This document shows positions 1-9,159 of a stretch of DNA of 64,000 bases, one piece after another. The notes under the pieces were generated by a model. The model saw only the letters and a list, made by a program, of their open reading frames with translations. It made no database searches and was not told the DNA's origin. The translations under genes and the position numbers were made by a program. Position 1 is the stretch's first letter, and each line of letters starts with the position of its first letter. The DNA is from Hoylesella nanceiensis DSM 19126 = JCM 15639 (GTDB lineage Bacteria; Bacteroidota; Bacteroidia; Bacteroidales; Bacteroidaceae), in the NCBI RefSeq assembly GCF_000379965.1, contig NZ_KB904333.1, positions 1-64,000 on the forward strand, written 5' to 3'.

Positions 1-153
1 ACCTGCATCGAACGCATTCTTCGCATTTTAGGAGAAATACTTGGAATGACGCCCCAATACCTTATGGCTACAATCAGCGGAAACGACAAAGAGATGAGCA
101 AAATCCTTGTAATGGCTGAAGCGTTGGAAAAATGGGACGAAGTATGTGGATAG
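1..153 (+). CDS. 3' end of an unidentified protein (partial)
   Basis: The first 50 codons of the window form an open frame that ends at TAG (151-153), so this is the C-terminus of a gene that starts outside the window. The translation is short, rich in Leu, Ile, Met, Glu and Lys, and looks helical. It contains ILRILGEILGM, then LMATISGNDKEMSK, and ends in ALEKWDEVCG. I do not recognise the family. It points towards the truncated glucanase gene and ends 84 bases from it. That makes it relevant to how the glucanase lost its 3' end, but nothing here identifies it as a mobile-element gene. Confidence 0.5.
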   Translation, partial: TCIERILRILGEILGMTPQYLMATISGNDKEMSKILVMAEALEKWDEVCG

Positions 154-237
154 TCTGCATAACTTCTGTTAGGCATGTGTTAACAGTCAATGGATATGGG
201 GGAAGACAGACAAAGGAAAATGAGAAAAGTTAGTGTT

Positions 238-1671
238 TTAAGGGGTGGGAAACTTTAGTATATAATTATTATATATCTTATGGCCATCTCCTCCATATAT
301 TGCTACACCTCCAGCACGCCAGCCAAGCTCTATGGTGTTATAGGCAAAAATATTATTGTCTGCCGACTTTGGTCCTTTACTGTCATCAGGCCACACTGCC
401 AACCCATCATCACCATTATTACGGATAGAACAGTTATAAACTGCAGAATTGGAAGTACCTATACAGAAGTTAACACCATCAGCATAGTTGTTTCTTATAC
501 GGCAGTCTATCACCTTTACATTCTTAGAATAGTCTATTTTGCCATTGTAATCGCCAAACCAGAAACCACACTCAAAGTGCTCTTCCCATATATTGCGGAA
601 CACTGTACCTGTTCCCCATACGTCCATAAAGCACTTATAGATAGCACCTTCGCTGTATCGTGAATGTAAACCCGAGTTAATATACATATTACTAAACTCG
701 ATATTGCTACAAACACCATCTAATTCCGCTGGTACTCTCTGGCCATTTCTTTCCGAATAACCTGTCCAACCACCTGAAATACCGCCTCGTTCAATGGCAT
801 CTTCTGTGAATTGTAGATTAGTATACCACATACCAGCACCTGTGATGGTTATGTTTTCAACATTAACTCGCCAAACGTTAGATAAATGGAATGTACCTTC
901 AGGAATATATATGTTTTTATTCTGCTTTCGAGCATCTGCAACAGCTTTCTCAAAAGCAGGTAAATCGTCTTTTCCATCATCAGGAATTGCACCATATTCT
1001 TTATCCGTTACATCGATAAAGTTACCTTTTTTATTAGGAACAATAGGATCAGGAATTTGTTCTGTTTCAATAAAGTCTACTCCATATTTCAATCCTCCCG
1101 CACCAGTAGAGCGTATTTGTATTCTTTGCCCTGGTTGTAATTCTTTCTTCAACTTAAAGTGAACTTCATCAAAAGCAAATGCAGGAACGCCACCATTAGG
1201 TTCGTCCGAAGGAGCACCGATGGTGAAATACTGATAAGAATACCTTGAACTTACGTTGATTGTTTGGTTGTATTTTCCATCAACATACACATCTAAGGTT
1301 CCATCGAGCCCTTTTCCGTTGGGCGAATCGGGCATGGTAAAGCGAACAGTAACACCTTTTGCTTTTGTGTTTAGTGTCCATTCGAGAGCCGAACCATTAG
1401 AAGGCAAGCTTACATACGATTGTCTCGACGCCTGAGAAGCAAGGTTTCTGCGTTCCCATTTGGGCGAACTTAACAATTGAGCACCACCTATTAACTGCGC
1501 TTCTTCTGAATCATAGCGAGTATAAGGCATACTTGCTCCCACTCTTCCATCGACCTTTGCCACGTCGATTGGATAGTCATCTGCTACTGATGCTTCCATA
1601 CTGATACATGGAACCATTGCAACCGCTATAAATGCAAGCGATTGACACCAATAAGAAATGTTTTTCATCAT
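238..1671 (-). CDS. GH87-like alpha-1,3-glucanase/mycodextranase, apparently C-terminally truncated
   Basis: A secreted polysaccharide hydrolase of 477 residues. Residues 1-30 form a signal peptide (hydrophobic LAFIAVAMVPCIS). An N-terminal beta-rich region (about 60-200) carries the VRFTMPDSPNGKGLDGTLDVY-like segment typical of GH87. A right-handed beta-helix begins near residue 220 at DVTDKEYGAIPDDGKDD. Asp398 and the pair Asp421-Asp422 (YADG...NNGDDG) have the 23/24-residue spacing of the GH87 catalytic aspartates, as I recall them. The frame stops about 55 residues after the Asp pair, whereas family members continue the helix for considerably longer, so the 3' part seems missing. A possible -7 element on the minus strand (TAAATTTG) lies at 1802-1809. 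No susC or susD gene is beside it. The family call is fairly firm; activity is uncertain because of the truncation. Confidence 0.7.
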   Translation of the reverse strand: MMKNISYWCQSLAFIAVAMVPCISMEASVADDYPIDVAKVDGRVGASMPYTRYDSEEAQLIGGAQLLSSPKWERRNLASQASRQSYVSLPSNGSALEWTLNTKAKGVTVRFTMPDSPNGKGLDGTLDVYVDGKYNQTINVSSRYSYQYFTIGAPSDEPNGGVPAFAFDEVHFKLKKELQPGQRIQIRSTGAGGLKYGVDFIETEQIPDPIVPNKKGNFIDVTDKEYGAIPDDGKDDLPAFEKAVADARKQNKNIYIPEGTFHLSNVWRVNVENITITGAGMWYTNLQFTEDAIERGGISGGWTGYSERNGQRVPAELDGVCSNIEFSNMYINSGLHSRYSEGAIYKCFMDVWGTGTVFRNIWEEHFECGFWFGDYNGKIDYSKNVKVIDCRIRNNYADGVNFCIGTSNSAVYNCSIRNNGDDGLAVWPDDSKGPKSADNNIFAYNTIELGWRAGGVAIYGGDGHKIYNNYILKFPTP

Positions 1672-1982
1672 GTTTGATAAATGTTTAATTACACATAAGT
1701 TTTTTATTTAAAATATCTCCATTGCCAGTCTTTCCGTTCTATGTTCTAATTATATAAATGTTACAAAAGGTATGTTTCTGAGACGAATAAAACTGACTTT
1801 ACAAATTTACTAAATAGTGTTTGATTATGCTTTGAAACAATAATTCTTTTAACAATAAATATCACTAGTCTTAAACCTTAAATATCTCATTAAGTTTTTA
1901 CACTACCCTCACACTTCAAAAGACATCTTAACTCATTCAAAATGAAAACAATATTAAATATAACAACTTGGTGAATACTATA

Positions 1983-2063
1983 AAAAGCATTGCTTTTAAA
2001 GTGTAAAAGCAATGCTATTCAACAACAAAAGCATTGCTATTGACATGCAATAACAATGCTTTT
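1983..2063. repeat. 81-bp four-site element, copy 1
   Basis: Four 15-bp sites start at 1983, 2005, 2027 and 2049, exactly 22 bp apart: AAAAGCATTGCTTTT, AAAAGCAATGCTATT, AAAAGCATTGCTATT and AATAACAATGCTTTT. The 7-bp spacers differ. The copy lies in the 478-base gap between the glucanase start and the tatD stop, both minus-strand genes. I see nothing else in that gap beyond the possible glucanase promoter near 1802. Sites 1 and 2, and sites 3 and 4, are near reverse complements, so this copy could also form two stem-loops. Confidence 0.9.
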
Positions 2064-2149
2064 ATAACAATATCTTTTTATTCTTTTTAAACAGATGGTT
2101 TGTGCTTGAAAAAGAAGAGAACAAATTTTCTATTCTACCGTGATATCAA

Positions 2150-2935
2150 CTATACTTTAATATTAAAAATTCTTTCTACATTTTCATTTGTTTGTCGTGC
2201 TATTTCGTCGATAGAAACGCCATAGCTTTCAGCAAGTTTTTGTGCCACTTCCACTACAAATGCACTCTCGTTGCGTTTTCCTCGATGTGGAACAGGAGCC
2301 ATATAAGGACTATCTGTCTCTAAAACGATGCGATTAAGAGGCACTGCTTTAGGCAAAACTTCGGGCAAGTGACTCTTCTTAAAGGTTAGAACTCCACCTA
2401 TTCCCAAGCTAAAATTAGAGAATTGCAAAAAGCTTTCAGCCTCTAATTCATTACCAGTGAAACAGTGAAACACTCCTCCAGGAAGCTCTTTTGCATAGGG
2501 TTTCATCAGTTTTACCATCTCGTTTTGAGCCTTTCGACAATGAATCATCAACGGAAGACCTGTCTCTATCGACCATTTTAGTTGTTCTTCGAAAGCCTCT
2601 AACTGCTCTTTTTCGAACTCACGAGACCAATAAAAATCTAACCCCACCTCGCCTATTGCGATAAAATTAGACTCACTATTTAAGTAAGATTTCATGTCTT
2701 TCAACACCTCTTTATAGTTCGCATCAACACCTTCAGGATGTAATCCAAGCATAGGATAAAGCACATTGGGATATTGTTTGCAAAGAGTTAAGATGCTTTG
2801 AACCGACGATTGGTCGATAGCAGGTAAGAACATACGACCTACCCCAGCCTCTTTTGCACGTTGAACCACCTGCTGAAGGTCGTCAGAAAAGTCTTCGACA
2901 TCTAAATGAGCGTGTGTATCTACTAATGAAATCAT
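2150..2935 (-). CDS. tatD: TatD family metal-dependent hydrolase (DNase)
   Basis: A TIM-barrel amidohydrolase of the TatD/YcfH family, usually a 3'-5' exonuclease that may act in DNA repair. The metal ligands are visible in order: the HxH of DTHAHLD near the N-terminus, Glu of GEVGLDFYW, His of IHCRKA, His of FHCFTGN and Asp of LETDSPYMAP. The length is normal (about 261 residues). I prefer the internal ATG at 2935, which begins MISLVDTHAH after an A-rich leader. An upstream ATG at 2962 would add nine residues. It is followed downstream by repeat copy 1 and lies in the same direction as the prenyl synthase and tonB, 98 or more bases away, so co-transcription is possible. Confidence 0.93.
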   Translation of the reverse strand: MISLVDTHAHLDVEDFSDDLQQVVQRAKEAGVGRMFLPAIDQSSVQSILTLCKQYPNVLYPMLGLHPEGVDANYKEVLKDMKSYLNSESNFIAIGEVGLDFYWSREFEKEQLEAFEEQLKWSIETGLPLMIHCRKAQNEMVKLMKPYAKELPGGVFHCFTGNELEAESFLQFSNFSLGIGGVLTFKKSHLPEVLPKAVPLNRIVLETDSPYMAPVPHRGKRNESAFVVEVAQKLAESYGVSIDEIARQTNENVERIFNIKV

Positions 2936-3060
2936 TCTTTTTATATTATATTCTTGTGCCATTCCACCTTTGAAAACAATATCAATAGTCTGTTTTCAGA
3001 GTGCAACAGCACCATTTTTTTATTTATGGGAACAATAAGTAACAAGACGAAGAATAAAAC

Positions 3061-4038
3061 TTAATAGTTTCTCTTCATCATTCGTGCCACATAATCTGTT
3101 AATTCTTTCTTTATTTCGTTGCTTAAAGGCACTGCTGCAAGATATTTCTTACTCTCTTCGAAATAAAAATTAATCTTTTTTTGCGCCAACACATCAATTC
3201 CAATGGCGTTATACAAAGCAGTTACTGCCTCAATTTTCTTTTGTTCATCTTCAACATTGGTGTTGGCTATCCACATTTCGAGTTCCTTTCGTTGTGTTTC
3301 ATTTGCCTTGCTTAAAGCATTAATCAACATAAAGGTCTTTTTATTCGATGCAATATCTCCTCCAATAGCTTTACCAAATACTTTTGAATCGCCATAAACA
3401 TCAAGGTAATCGTCTTGCAATTGGAACGCTAAACCAATCAATTCGCCAAAACGATAGAGGTTATTTGCATCTTCAGAAGGTGCTCCTGCCAAGATAGCAC
3501 CAATCTTCATAGAACAAGCCAGCAACACACTTGTCTTTAAACGAATCATCTCTATATATTCGCTTTCTGCAACATCGTTACGCAATTCGAAGTCCATATC
3601 ATACTGTTGTCCCTCTCCAATCTCTAAAGCTGTGATGGTAAACAGGTCTAAAACCTCTTTAAGTTTATCTACATTACATTCTGCAAGCAACTTATAAGCA
3701 AACACTAACATCGAATCTCCCGATAGAATTGCAGTGTTCGCATTCCACTTTTTATGCACAGTTGGCTGACCTCTACGCAAGAGAGCGTTATCCATTAAAT
3801 CGTCATGAAGTAGCGTATAATTGTGATAAGTTTCCAAAGCAGATGCCACTGGCAATATGCTTTGTGGATCGTTCTTATATAACTGATAGGTAAGCAACAT
3901 CAACATAGGACGAATTCTCTTTCCTCCCATCGATAACGAGTATTTAATTGGCTCGTAAAGCGATACTGGTTTTCGGTCGAAAACAATACTATCAATATAT
4001 TGATTAAGTGTTTGTAAAAGTTCGTTTGATGTAAACAT
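3061..4038 (-). CDS. Polyprenyl (farnesyl/geranylgeranyl-type) diphosphate synthase
   Basis: A trans-prenyltransferase of 325 residues that condenses isopentenyl diphosphate with allylic diphosphates. The first Asp-rich motif is DDLMD at residues 79-83, followed by RRGQPTVHK. The second is DDYLD at 209-213 within AFQLQDDYLDVYGD. The GGKRIRP substrate-binding motif is at 38-44. An aromatic Tyr (residue 74) lies five positions before the first motif, which in this family favours a short-chain product such as farnesyl diphosphate; that is an inference. The start is 12 bases after the tonB stop, so the two genes are probably one transcript. Isoprenoid precursors are supplied partly by ispH elsewhere in this window. 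Confidence 0.92.
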   Translation of the reverse strand: MFTSNELLQTLNQYIDSIVFDRKPVSLYEPIKYSLSMGGKRIRPMLMLLTYQLYKNDPQSILPVASALETYHNYTLLHDDLMDNALLRRGQPTVHKKWNANTAILSGDSMLVFAYKLLAECNVDKLKEVLDLFTITALEIGEGQQYDMDFELRNDVAESEYIEMIRLKTSVLLACSMKIGAILAGAPSEDANNLYRFGELIGLAFQLQDDYLDVYGDSKVFGKAIGGDIASNKKTFMLINALSKANETQRKELEMWIANTNVEDEQKKIEAVTALYNAIGIDVLAQKKINFYFEESKKYLAAVPLSNEIKKELTDYVARMMKRNY

Positions 4039-4050
4039 GTTGGTAATAAA

Positions 4051-4767
4051 TTAGAGTTGAAAAACTACAGGAATTGAAATTTTGGTCTGACATGGTTTTC
4101 CTTTCGCCATACCAGGTCGCCATTTAGGCATTGTTCGCATCACTCTCATCGCCTCATTATCGAGCAATGGGTGCACATTCTTTTCTATTTTGAGTTCTGT
4201 TACACTTCCATCTGTATTGATAAGAAACGACACTAACACCTTTCCTTCTATCTTTGCTTGCTGCGCTTGCTTAGGATATTGAAGGTTCTTGGTTAACCAT
4301 TTCATAAAAGCAATAACACCTCCGGGAAACTCAGGCAATTCTTCTAGCAACTGCTTGTTAATCTCTTCATTGTCATTAACAGGCTTTTCAATAATTGCTT
4401 TATCGATCTTTGCATCAGGAATTTCAGCCTTTCCGTCTCCAACTAACAAGGTATTGTTTTCTAAAGGCGGTTTGGTGGTGTGTTCTACGTGCTCGTTAAC
4501 CAACTTAATGTTGTTGGTTATCAACTTTTTGGTAGTGGGTTTAGGAGGTGCAGGCACTGTTGGTGGAACTGGAGCAGGTATTAAATCGCTCTCTTTAGGT
4601 AGCTTTTTTAATACTTCTTCGTCTACATCATAATCGTCATTGCTCATTGGTGAATATTCGAGAATGGTATAAATACAAGAGAATATAAGAACTAATGCGA
4701 GTAAAAAATGTGTTACCCGTTCATTACCTCTTGTTCTTCTATCATTATTTGGCATTTTATTTACCAT
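4051..4767 (-). CDS. tonB: TonB family energy transducer
   Basis: An inner-membrane protein that couples the proton-motive force to outer-membrane TonB-dependent transporters. It has a short basic N-terminus, one membrane segment (FLLALVLIFSCIYTILEY, about 21-38), a Pro/Lys-rich periplasmic spacer (IPAPVPPTVPAPPKP) and a C-terminal TonB domain. The domain shows the usual signatures EGKVLVSFLINTDGSV, NEAMRVMRTMPKWRPG and ISIPVVFQL at the extreme C-terminus. The length (238) is typical of Bacteroidota TonB proteins. An alternative start lies four codons in (4755). A good -7 element lies at 4824-4831. No exbB or exbD is adjacent. Confidence 0.92.
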   Translation of the reverse strand: MVNKMPNNDRRTRGNERVTHFLLALVLIFSCIYTILEYSPMSNDDYDVDEEVLKKLPKESDLIPAPVPPTVPAPPKPTTKKLITNNIKLVNEHVEHTTKPPLENNTLLVGDGKAEIPDAKIDKAIIEKPVNDNEEINKQLLEELPEFPGGVIAFMKWLTKNLQYPKQAQQAKIEGKVLVSFLINTDGSVTELKIEKNVHPLLDNEAMRVMRTMPKWRPGMAKGKPCQTKISIPVVFQL

Positions 4768-4823
4768 TCTATTCTTCGCTTATAAAGTAGAGAAAACCTA
4801 TTCCACATCATGCGGACTCAATG

Positions 4824-4831
4824 CAAAGGTA
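4824..4831 (-). promoter_or_regulatory. Predicted -7 element for tonB
   Basis: The minus strand reads TACCTTTG, a perfect match to the Bacteroidota TAnnTTTG -7 box, about 57 bases upstream of the tonB start. No clear -33 TTTG is seen at the usual distance. Confidence 0.6.
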
Positions 4832-4896
4832 GTGCTATTTTTTTTATTAACTCGCTACAAAAACATAAAAAAGAGTAGTAAGTAAACTAAAATCAG

Positions 4897-4904
4897 TATC
4901 TTTG
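4897..4904 (+). promoter_or_regulatory. Predicted -7 element for porQ
   Basis: TATCTTTG matches the Bacteroidota -7 box and lies 41 bases before the porQ ATG. The -33 region is not recognisable. With the tonB box it makes a divergent promoter pair. Confidence 0.6.
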
Positions 4905-4945
4905 CATTTGGTTTTCAACCAATAACACACATTGAATAGAACCCT

Positions 4946-5890
4946 ATGAGTAAATACATCATAACGTTTTTCCTTATATTTCAAGTCTTAAATGCTAAAG
5001 CACAAGAAAGCAAAACAGCATATAATTTCTTGCGATTGCCTGTTTCTGCTCATGCTGCAGCATTGGGTGGAGAGAATATTTCACTAATAGAAGACGACGA
5101 AGCATTGATATTTCACAACCCTGCCCTATTGTCTTCGGTTAGCGATAAGACCATCAATGTAAACTATATGAATTACATGAAAGGCATCAACTCGTTGTCG
5201 GCAGCTTTCAATAAAACGATAAAAGAAAAGGCATCTGTGGCTTTCTCGGCTCAATATCTTAACTATGGAACACTGCAACAGACTGATCCTTCGGGCTATA
5301 TAACAGGCTCTTTCAGTGCAAAAGATATCTCGGTGGCTGGTTATTTCTCGTATATCTTGGCAAAAAACGTGGCTGGTGGTATCGCTGTTAAATTCATTAC
5401 CACTAACATTGGCAATTATAATTCAATTGCAATGGGTGTTGATTTAGGTTTAAACTATTATGAACCCGATTATGATTGGTCGGTGTCTATTGCCTTAAAG
5501 AATTTAGGTGGACAGCTAAAAGCATTTGATGACGAATACGAAAAGATGCCTCTTGATGTGCAATTAGGCGTAACTAAGCGATTTACGAATACTCCTTTCA
5601 GAGCATCTCTAACGCTTTTCGACCTCAATCACTGGAATTATAAATTCATTCAACATGTTAATGCAGGCTTAGATGTTATCCTAAGCGATAACATTTGGGT
5701 TGGAGCTGGCTACAACTTCAAGCGAGCTAACCAAATGAAGTTATTCACTAACGACACAAGTTCAGCACATGGAGCAGGCTTATCGCTAGGTGCTGGTTTA
5801 AATCTTGAGCGTTTTAAGTTGAATCTTGCTTATGGAAAATACCACGTTTCGGGTTCTTCTCTATTGATAAACGTAGGATATAGCCTATAA
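4946..5890 (+). CDS. porQ: PorQ, type IX secretion system-associated outer-membrane protein
   Basis: An outer-membrane beta-barrel protein of 314 residues. It has a signal peptide ([17 protein letters not shown]), then the family's opening [21 protein letters not shown], the FHNPALL segment, repeated amphipathic strands and a C-terminal strand ending LLINVGYSL. PorQ is needed in Bacteroidota for attaching type IX secretion cargo at the cell surface. It lies 49 bases before cmk, an arrangement common in Bacteroidales. No type IX C-terminal sorting domain was noticed on any protein in this window. Confidence 0.87.
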   Translation: MSKYIITFFLIFQVLNAKAQESKTAYNFLRLPVSAHAAALGGENISLIEDDEALIFHNPALLSSVSDKTINVNYMNYMKGINSLSAAFNKTIKEKASVAFSAQYLNYGTLQQTDPSGYITGSFSAKDISVAGYFSYILAKNVAGGIAVKFITTNIGNYNSIAMGVDLGLNYYEPDYDWSVSIALKNLGGQLKAFDDEYEKMPLDVQLGVTKRFTNTPFRASLTLFDLNHWNYKFIQHVNAGLDVILSDNIWVGAGYNFKRANQMKLFTNDTSSAHGAGLSLGAGLNLERFKLNLAYGKYHVSGSSLLINVGYSL

Positions 5891-5939
5891 AAAGCATGCA
5901 AATAAAACTATTACGAACAAAAATATAAAGCACAATAAT

Positions 5940-6632
5940 ATGAAAAAGATAACAATTGCCATCGACGGTTTGTCGTCATGTGGTAAGAGTACTATGGCAA
6001 AAGACCTTGCAAAAGAGGTGGGATATGTTTATGTTGACACTGGAGCAATGTATCGTTCGGTTACTTTATACGCTCTTCGTCACAACCTTTTCAATAGCGA
6101 TGGTTCTATCAAAATTGAGGAATTAAGAGCAGAAATGCCCAACATTCATATTTCATTCATCATCAATGAAGAAACAGGACGCCCTGAAACCTATCTCAAT
6201 AATGAGAATGTAGAAAAAGAGATACGCTCTTTAGAGGTGTCAAACCATGTGAGTCCTATTGCCACTATCGACTTTGTTAGAACTGCACTTGTGGCTCAAC
6301 AACAGCAAATGGGCAAAGAAAAAGGCGTTGTTATGGACGGAAGAGACATTGGAACAGTGGTTTTTCCCGATGCAGAACTAAAGATTTACGTAACCGCTTC
6401 GGCCGCTGTTAGAGCGCAACGACGTTATGATGAGTTGCAACAAAAGGGCATGCCAGCTAATTACGACGATATTTTAAAGAACGTAGAGGAAAGAGATTAT
6501 ATAGATAGTCATCGTGAAGTGAGTCCTTTAAGAAAGGCTGATGATGCAATTGAGTTGGACAATAGCAACCTAACTATTGACGAACAAAAGCAATGGTTGA
6601 TGTCGCTTTTCAACGAAAAGACCAAAGATTAA
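5940..6632 (+). CDS. cmk: Cytidylate kinase
   Basis: Phosphorylates CMP and dCMP with ATP in pyrimidine nucleotide salvage and DNA precursor supply. The P-loop is [16 protein letters not shown] at residues 5-20, followed by the CMP-binding YVDTGAMYR, then [16 protein letters not shown] and the lid region RRYDEL with [13 protein letters not shown]. Length 230 is normal. It is the second gene of the porQ unit and is followed by a hairpin terminator at 6709-6753. Confidence 0.96.
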   Translation: MKKITIAIDGLSSCGKSTMAKDLAKEVGYVYVDTGAMYRSVTLYALRHNLFNSDGSIKIEELRAEMPNIHISFIINEETGRPETYLNNENVEKEIRSLEVSNHVSPIATIDFVRTALVAQQQQMGKEKGVVMDGRDIGTVVFPDAELKIYVTASAAVRAQRRYDELQQKGMPANYDDILKNVEERDYIDSHREVSPLRKADDAIELDNSNLTIDEQKQWLMSLFNEKTKD

Positions 6633-6708
6633 TACCTCTACTCCACCTTATTATATATAAAGCAACATAGTATTATATAGCATTAGGAGATAAATTATCA
6701 AGCCAAGG

Positions 6709-6753
6709 ATAGTGCCTTATAACCCCAATTGTGAGTTATGAGGTACTATTTTT
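6709..6753 (+). terminator. Rho-independent terminator after cmk
   Basis: Arms ATAGTGCCTTATAAC (6709-6723) and GTTATGAGGTACTAT (6735-6749) pair over 15 positions, two of them G-U, and are followed by a T run. Confidence 0.75.
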
Positions 6754-6828
6754 AATGTACTAAAAAAGAGAAAGTGCACCATTGGATAAAAAGAATAAAA
6801 AAAATGCAACAAAAAAGTATAGCAATAG

Positions 6829-6859
6829 CTTGTTTTTTGTACCTTTTTTAGTACTTTTG
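6829..6859 (+). promoter_or_regulatory. Predicted promoter of xpt-xanthine permease
   Basis: A -33-like CTTG at 6829-6832 is separated by 19 bases from TACTTTTG at 6852-6859, which is 23 bases before the xpt ATG. The leader is too short to hold a purine riboswitch. Confidence 0.6.
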
Positions 6860-6882
6860 CATGCATTATTTAAAGTAATGCA

Positions 6883-7449
6883 ATGAAACAATTAAAAGAC
6901 CGAATACTTAGCGATGGACGTTGTTTCCCTGGCGGTATTCTTAAAGTAGACGGCTTTATTAACCATCAAATGGACCCTAATTTGATGAAATCCATTGCCG
7001 TGGAGTTTTCAAAACGTTTTGACTTAAAGGGCGTAAACAAAATTTTAACTGTAGAAGCATCGGGCATTGCGCCTGCAATTATGATGGGTTTCTTACTCGA
7101 TTTACCTGTTGTATTTGCCAAAAAGAAAAAGCCTTCTACCATGTCTAATATGCTTTCAGCATCTGTTTTTTCTTTTACTAAACAGCGTTCATACGACATT
7201 TGCATCAGTAAAGAATATCTTCAGGAAGGCGATACCGTTGTGTTTATCGACGATTTCTTGGCTTATGGAAATGCAGCAAAAGGCATTATTGAACTTTGCG
7301 AGCAAGCTGGTGCGACCATAAAAGGCATGGGCTTTATTATAGAAAAATCGTTCCAAGACGGCGGATCCTATCTTCGTAACAAAGGAATAGACGTGCAAAG
7401 TCTTGCAATAGTAGAATCTTTAGATAACTGTGAAATAAAACTCAAATAA
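6883..7449 (+). CDS. xpt: Xanthine phosphoribosyltransferase
   Basis: A purine salvage enzyme of 188 residues that converts xanthine and PRPP to XMP. The opening [19 protein letters not shown] and the PRPP loop [16 protein letters not shown] are characteristic of Xpt, as are VEASGIAPA and the KKKKPSTM loop. The stop codon overlaps the start of the next gene by one base (TAATG), so the permease is probably translationally coupled to it. The pair forms a xanthine uptake and salvage operon. Its promoter gives only a short leader, so control by a leader purine riboswitch, as in Firmicutes xpt, is not supported. Confidence 0.95.
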   Translation: MKQLKDRILSDGRCFPGGILKVDGFINHQMDPNLMKSIAVEFSKRFDLKGVNKILTVEASGIAPAIMMGFLLDLPVVFAKKKKPSTMSNMLSASVFSFTKQRSYDICISKEYLQEGDTVVFIDDFLAYGNAAKGIIELCEQAGATIKGMGFIIEKSFQDGGSYLRNKGIDVQSLAIVESLDNCEIKLK

Positions 7450-8792
7450 TGAAAAACGAACAAACAACCCGAGAACTCATTTACGGTCTAAACGATAGAC
7501 CGCCAGTTCGTGAGGCTCTTTTTGCTGCCTTACAACACCTTCTTGCCATTTTTGTGGCAATAGTTACGCCTCCTTTAATCATTGCAAGTGCCCTCAAACT
7601 TGATGTTTCCACAACTGGATTCCTCGTTTCGATGGCACTTTTTGTTTCAGGTATTTCAACATTCATTCAATGTAGACGCATTGGTGGAATTGGAACAGGA
7701 CTTCTTTGCATTCAAGGAACAAGCTTTTCATTTATAGGCCCTATCATTTCTGCGGGCTTAGCAGGTGGACTTCCTGCCATCTTTGGGGCTTGTATGGCTG
7801 CATCTGTAGTGGAAATGGCAATAAGTCGCTTATTGAAATACACACGAAAGATTATTACTCCACTTGTTTCTGGTATCGTTGTTACACTCATTGGTATGAG
7901 TTTAATAAAGGTAGGTATCAACGCTTGTGGTGGAGGTGTACAAGCAATGCAAGACGGAACCTTTGGTTCTTTCGACAACTTAGGTCTTGCAGCCCTCGTA
8001 CTTGTATCGATTATTATCTTCAACCGCAGCAATAACCGCTATTTAAGAATGAGTTCTATCGTTATAGGACTTATCTTTGGCTATGTGGCTGCATACTTCA
8101 TGGGTAAGGTTCACTTTGATGCTGTTAGCTCTTATGGTGGCTTTAACCTTCCTATTCCTTTTAAATATGGTGTTAGCTTCCCTATTTCTTCAATCATTGC
8201 ATTAGGTATTATCTACATGATTACTGCTATTGAAGCTTACGGAGACATCACAGCTAACTCGCTTATTTCAGGCGAACCAGTTGAAGGAGAAGTGTTTATG
8301 AAACGTGCTTCAGGTGGTATTCTTGCAGATGGATTCAACTCTATGCTTGCAGGTGTATTCAACTCGTTCCCTAATTCAATATTCGCTCAAAACAACGGAA
8401 TGATCCAATTAACTGGAGTTGCAAGCCGTTATGTAGGTTATTACATTGCTGCTTTCCTTGTTATCTTAGGTTTGTTCCCTGCAGTAGGTCTTATCTTCTC
8501 GATAATGCCAGACCCAGTGCTTGGTGGTGCTACTCTACTTATGTTCGGAACAGTGGCTTCTGCAGGTATAAGAATTATCGCTTCGCAAAAGATTGACAGA
8601 AAGGCTACACTCGTGTTAGCACTTAGTTTCTCTCTTGGATTAAGCGTTGAGATGGTTCCAGAGATTCTAAATCAATTCCCAGACACTATTAAAAACATCT
8701 TCGCTTCTGGTATTACCACTGGTGGTTTAACTGCTATCATTGCTAATGCTGTTATCAGAATAAAGGAAGATACTAAAAACAAAGAGGCTTAA
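7449..8792 (+). CDS. pbuX: Xanthine/uracil permease (NCS2 family), probable xanthine permease
   Basis: An inner-membrane nucleobase:cation symporter of 447 residues with many membrane segments. Family signatures are LQHLLAIFVAIVTPPLI near the N-terminus, GTSFSFIGPIISAG, the TAIEAYGDITANSLISGEP segment of the substrate site, and FNSFPNSIFAQNNGMIQLTG. The one-base overlap with xpt supports xanthine as the substrate, but that is an inference from context. A strong nested hairpin follows the stop codon. Confidence 0.93.
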   Translation: MKNEQTTRELIYGLNDRPPVREALFAALQHLLAIFVAIVTPPLIIASALKLDVSTTGFLVSMALFVSGISTFIQCRRIGGIGTGLLCIQGTSFSFIGPIISAGLAGGLPAIFGACMAASVVEMAISRLLKYTRKIITPLVSGIVVTLIGMSLIKVGINACGGGVQAMQDGTFGSFDNLGLAALVLVSIIIFNRSNNRYLRMSSIVIGLIFGYVAAYFMGKVHFDAVSSYGGFNLPIPFKYGVSFPISSIIALGIIYMITAIEAYGDITANSLISGEPVEGEVFMKRASGGILADGFNSMLAGVFNSFPNSIFAQNNGMIQLTGVASRYVGYYIAAFLVILGLFPAVGLIFSIMPDPVLGGATLLMFGTVASAGIRIIASQKIDRKATLVLALSFSLGLSVEMVPEILNQFPDTIKNIFASGITTGGLTAIIANAVIRIKEDTKNKEA

Positions 8793-8819
8793 TTATTGTC
8801 TCTTGCATTTTAAATAAGT

Positions 8820-8880
8820 ACGCACTAAGAAGTAGGCGGTTACAAGAGAGAGTGTAACTAATTTACTTTTTAGTGCGTTT
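8820..8880 (+). terminator. Nested hairpin terminator after pbuX
   Basis: The outer arms ACGCACTAAGAAGTA (8820-8834) and TACTTTTTAGTGCGT (8864-8878) enclose an inner GTTACA/TGTAAC stem. The right arm runs into TTT. Confidence 0.78.
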
Positions 8881-8942
8881 CTTTATGACTTTAAAAGAAG
8901 ACACCTTGAACTGACAAATCAATGAGTTTGACTTTCTAAAAG

Positions 8943-9023
8943 AAAAGCTATCAACTTACAATGTAAAAGGATGGATATAAGCCCCTAAAAGCAATGATAT
9001 TGCAACACAAAAGCAGTGCTTTT
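8943..9023. repeat. 81-bp four-site element, copy 2 (two sites degenerate)
   Basis: In-phase sites begin at 8943 (AAAAGCTATCAACTT), 8965 (AAAAGGATGGATATA), 8987 (AAAAGCAATGATATT) and 9009 (AAAAGCAGTGCTTTT), at 22-bp pitch. The AAAAG left edge is kept in all four. The copy sits in the 367-base gap between the convergent pbuX and rluD-like genes, which also holds hairpins at 8820-8880, 9061-9081 and 9092-9123. Confidence 0.8.
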
Positions 9024-9091
9024 ATTTCTATTTCTGTAAGGACTTGATAGTAAGCGACATTGCCTTTTGCAAAGAAAGGCATCAACAAGAA

Positions 9092-9123
9092 AGCCTATAG
9101 CATCGATATAGATACTATAGGCT
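9092..9123. terminator. Hairpin between convergent genes
   Basis: AGCCTATAG (9092-9100) and CTATAGGCT (9115-9123) form a 9-bp stem followed on the plus strand by CTTTTATTTT. A second small palindrome (TGCCTTT/AAAGGCA, 9061-9081) lies beside it. They probably end transcripts arriving from either side. Confidence 0.5.
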
Positions 9124-9159
9124 CTTTTATTTTAAGCTGAGAACAAACCTTAATGAGGT

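Noticed and set aside
280-1162. Plus-strand reading frames opposite the glucanase gene
   Set aside because: They are antisense to a clearly coding gene and show no family signature or leader.
6860-6882. Purine riboswitch before xpt
   Set aside because: The predicted promoter leaves only about 17-25 bases of leader, too short for a riboswitch aptamer.
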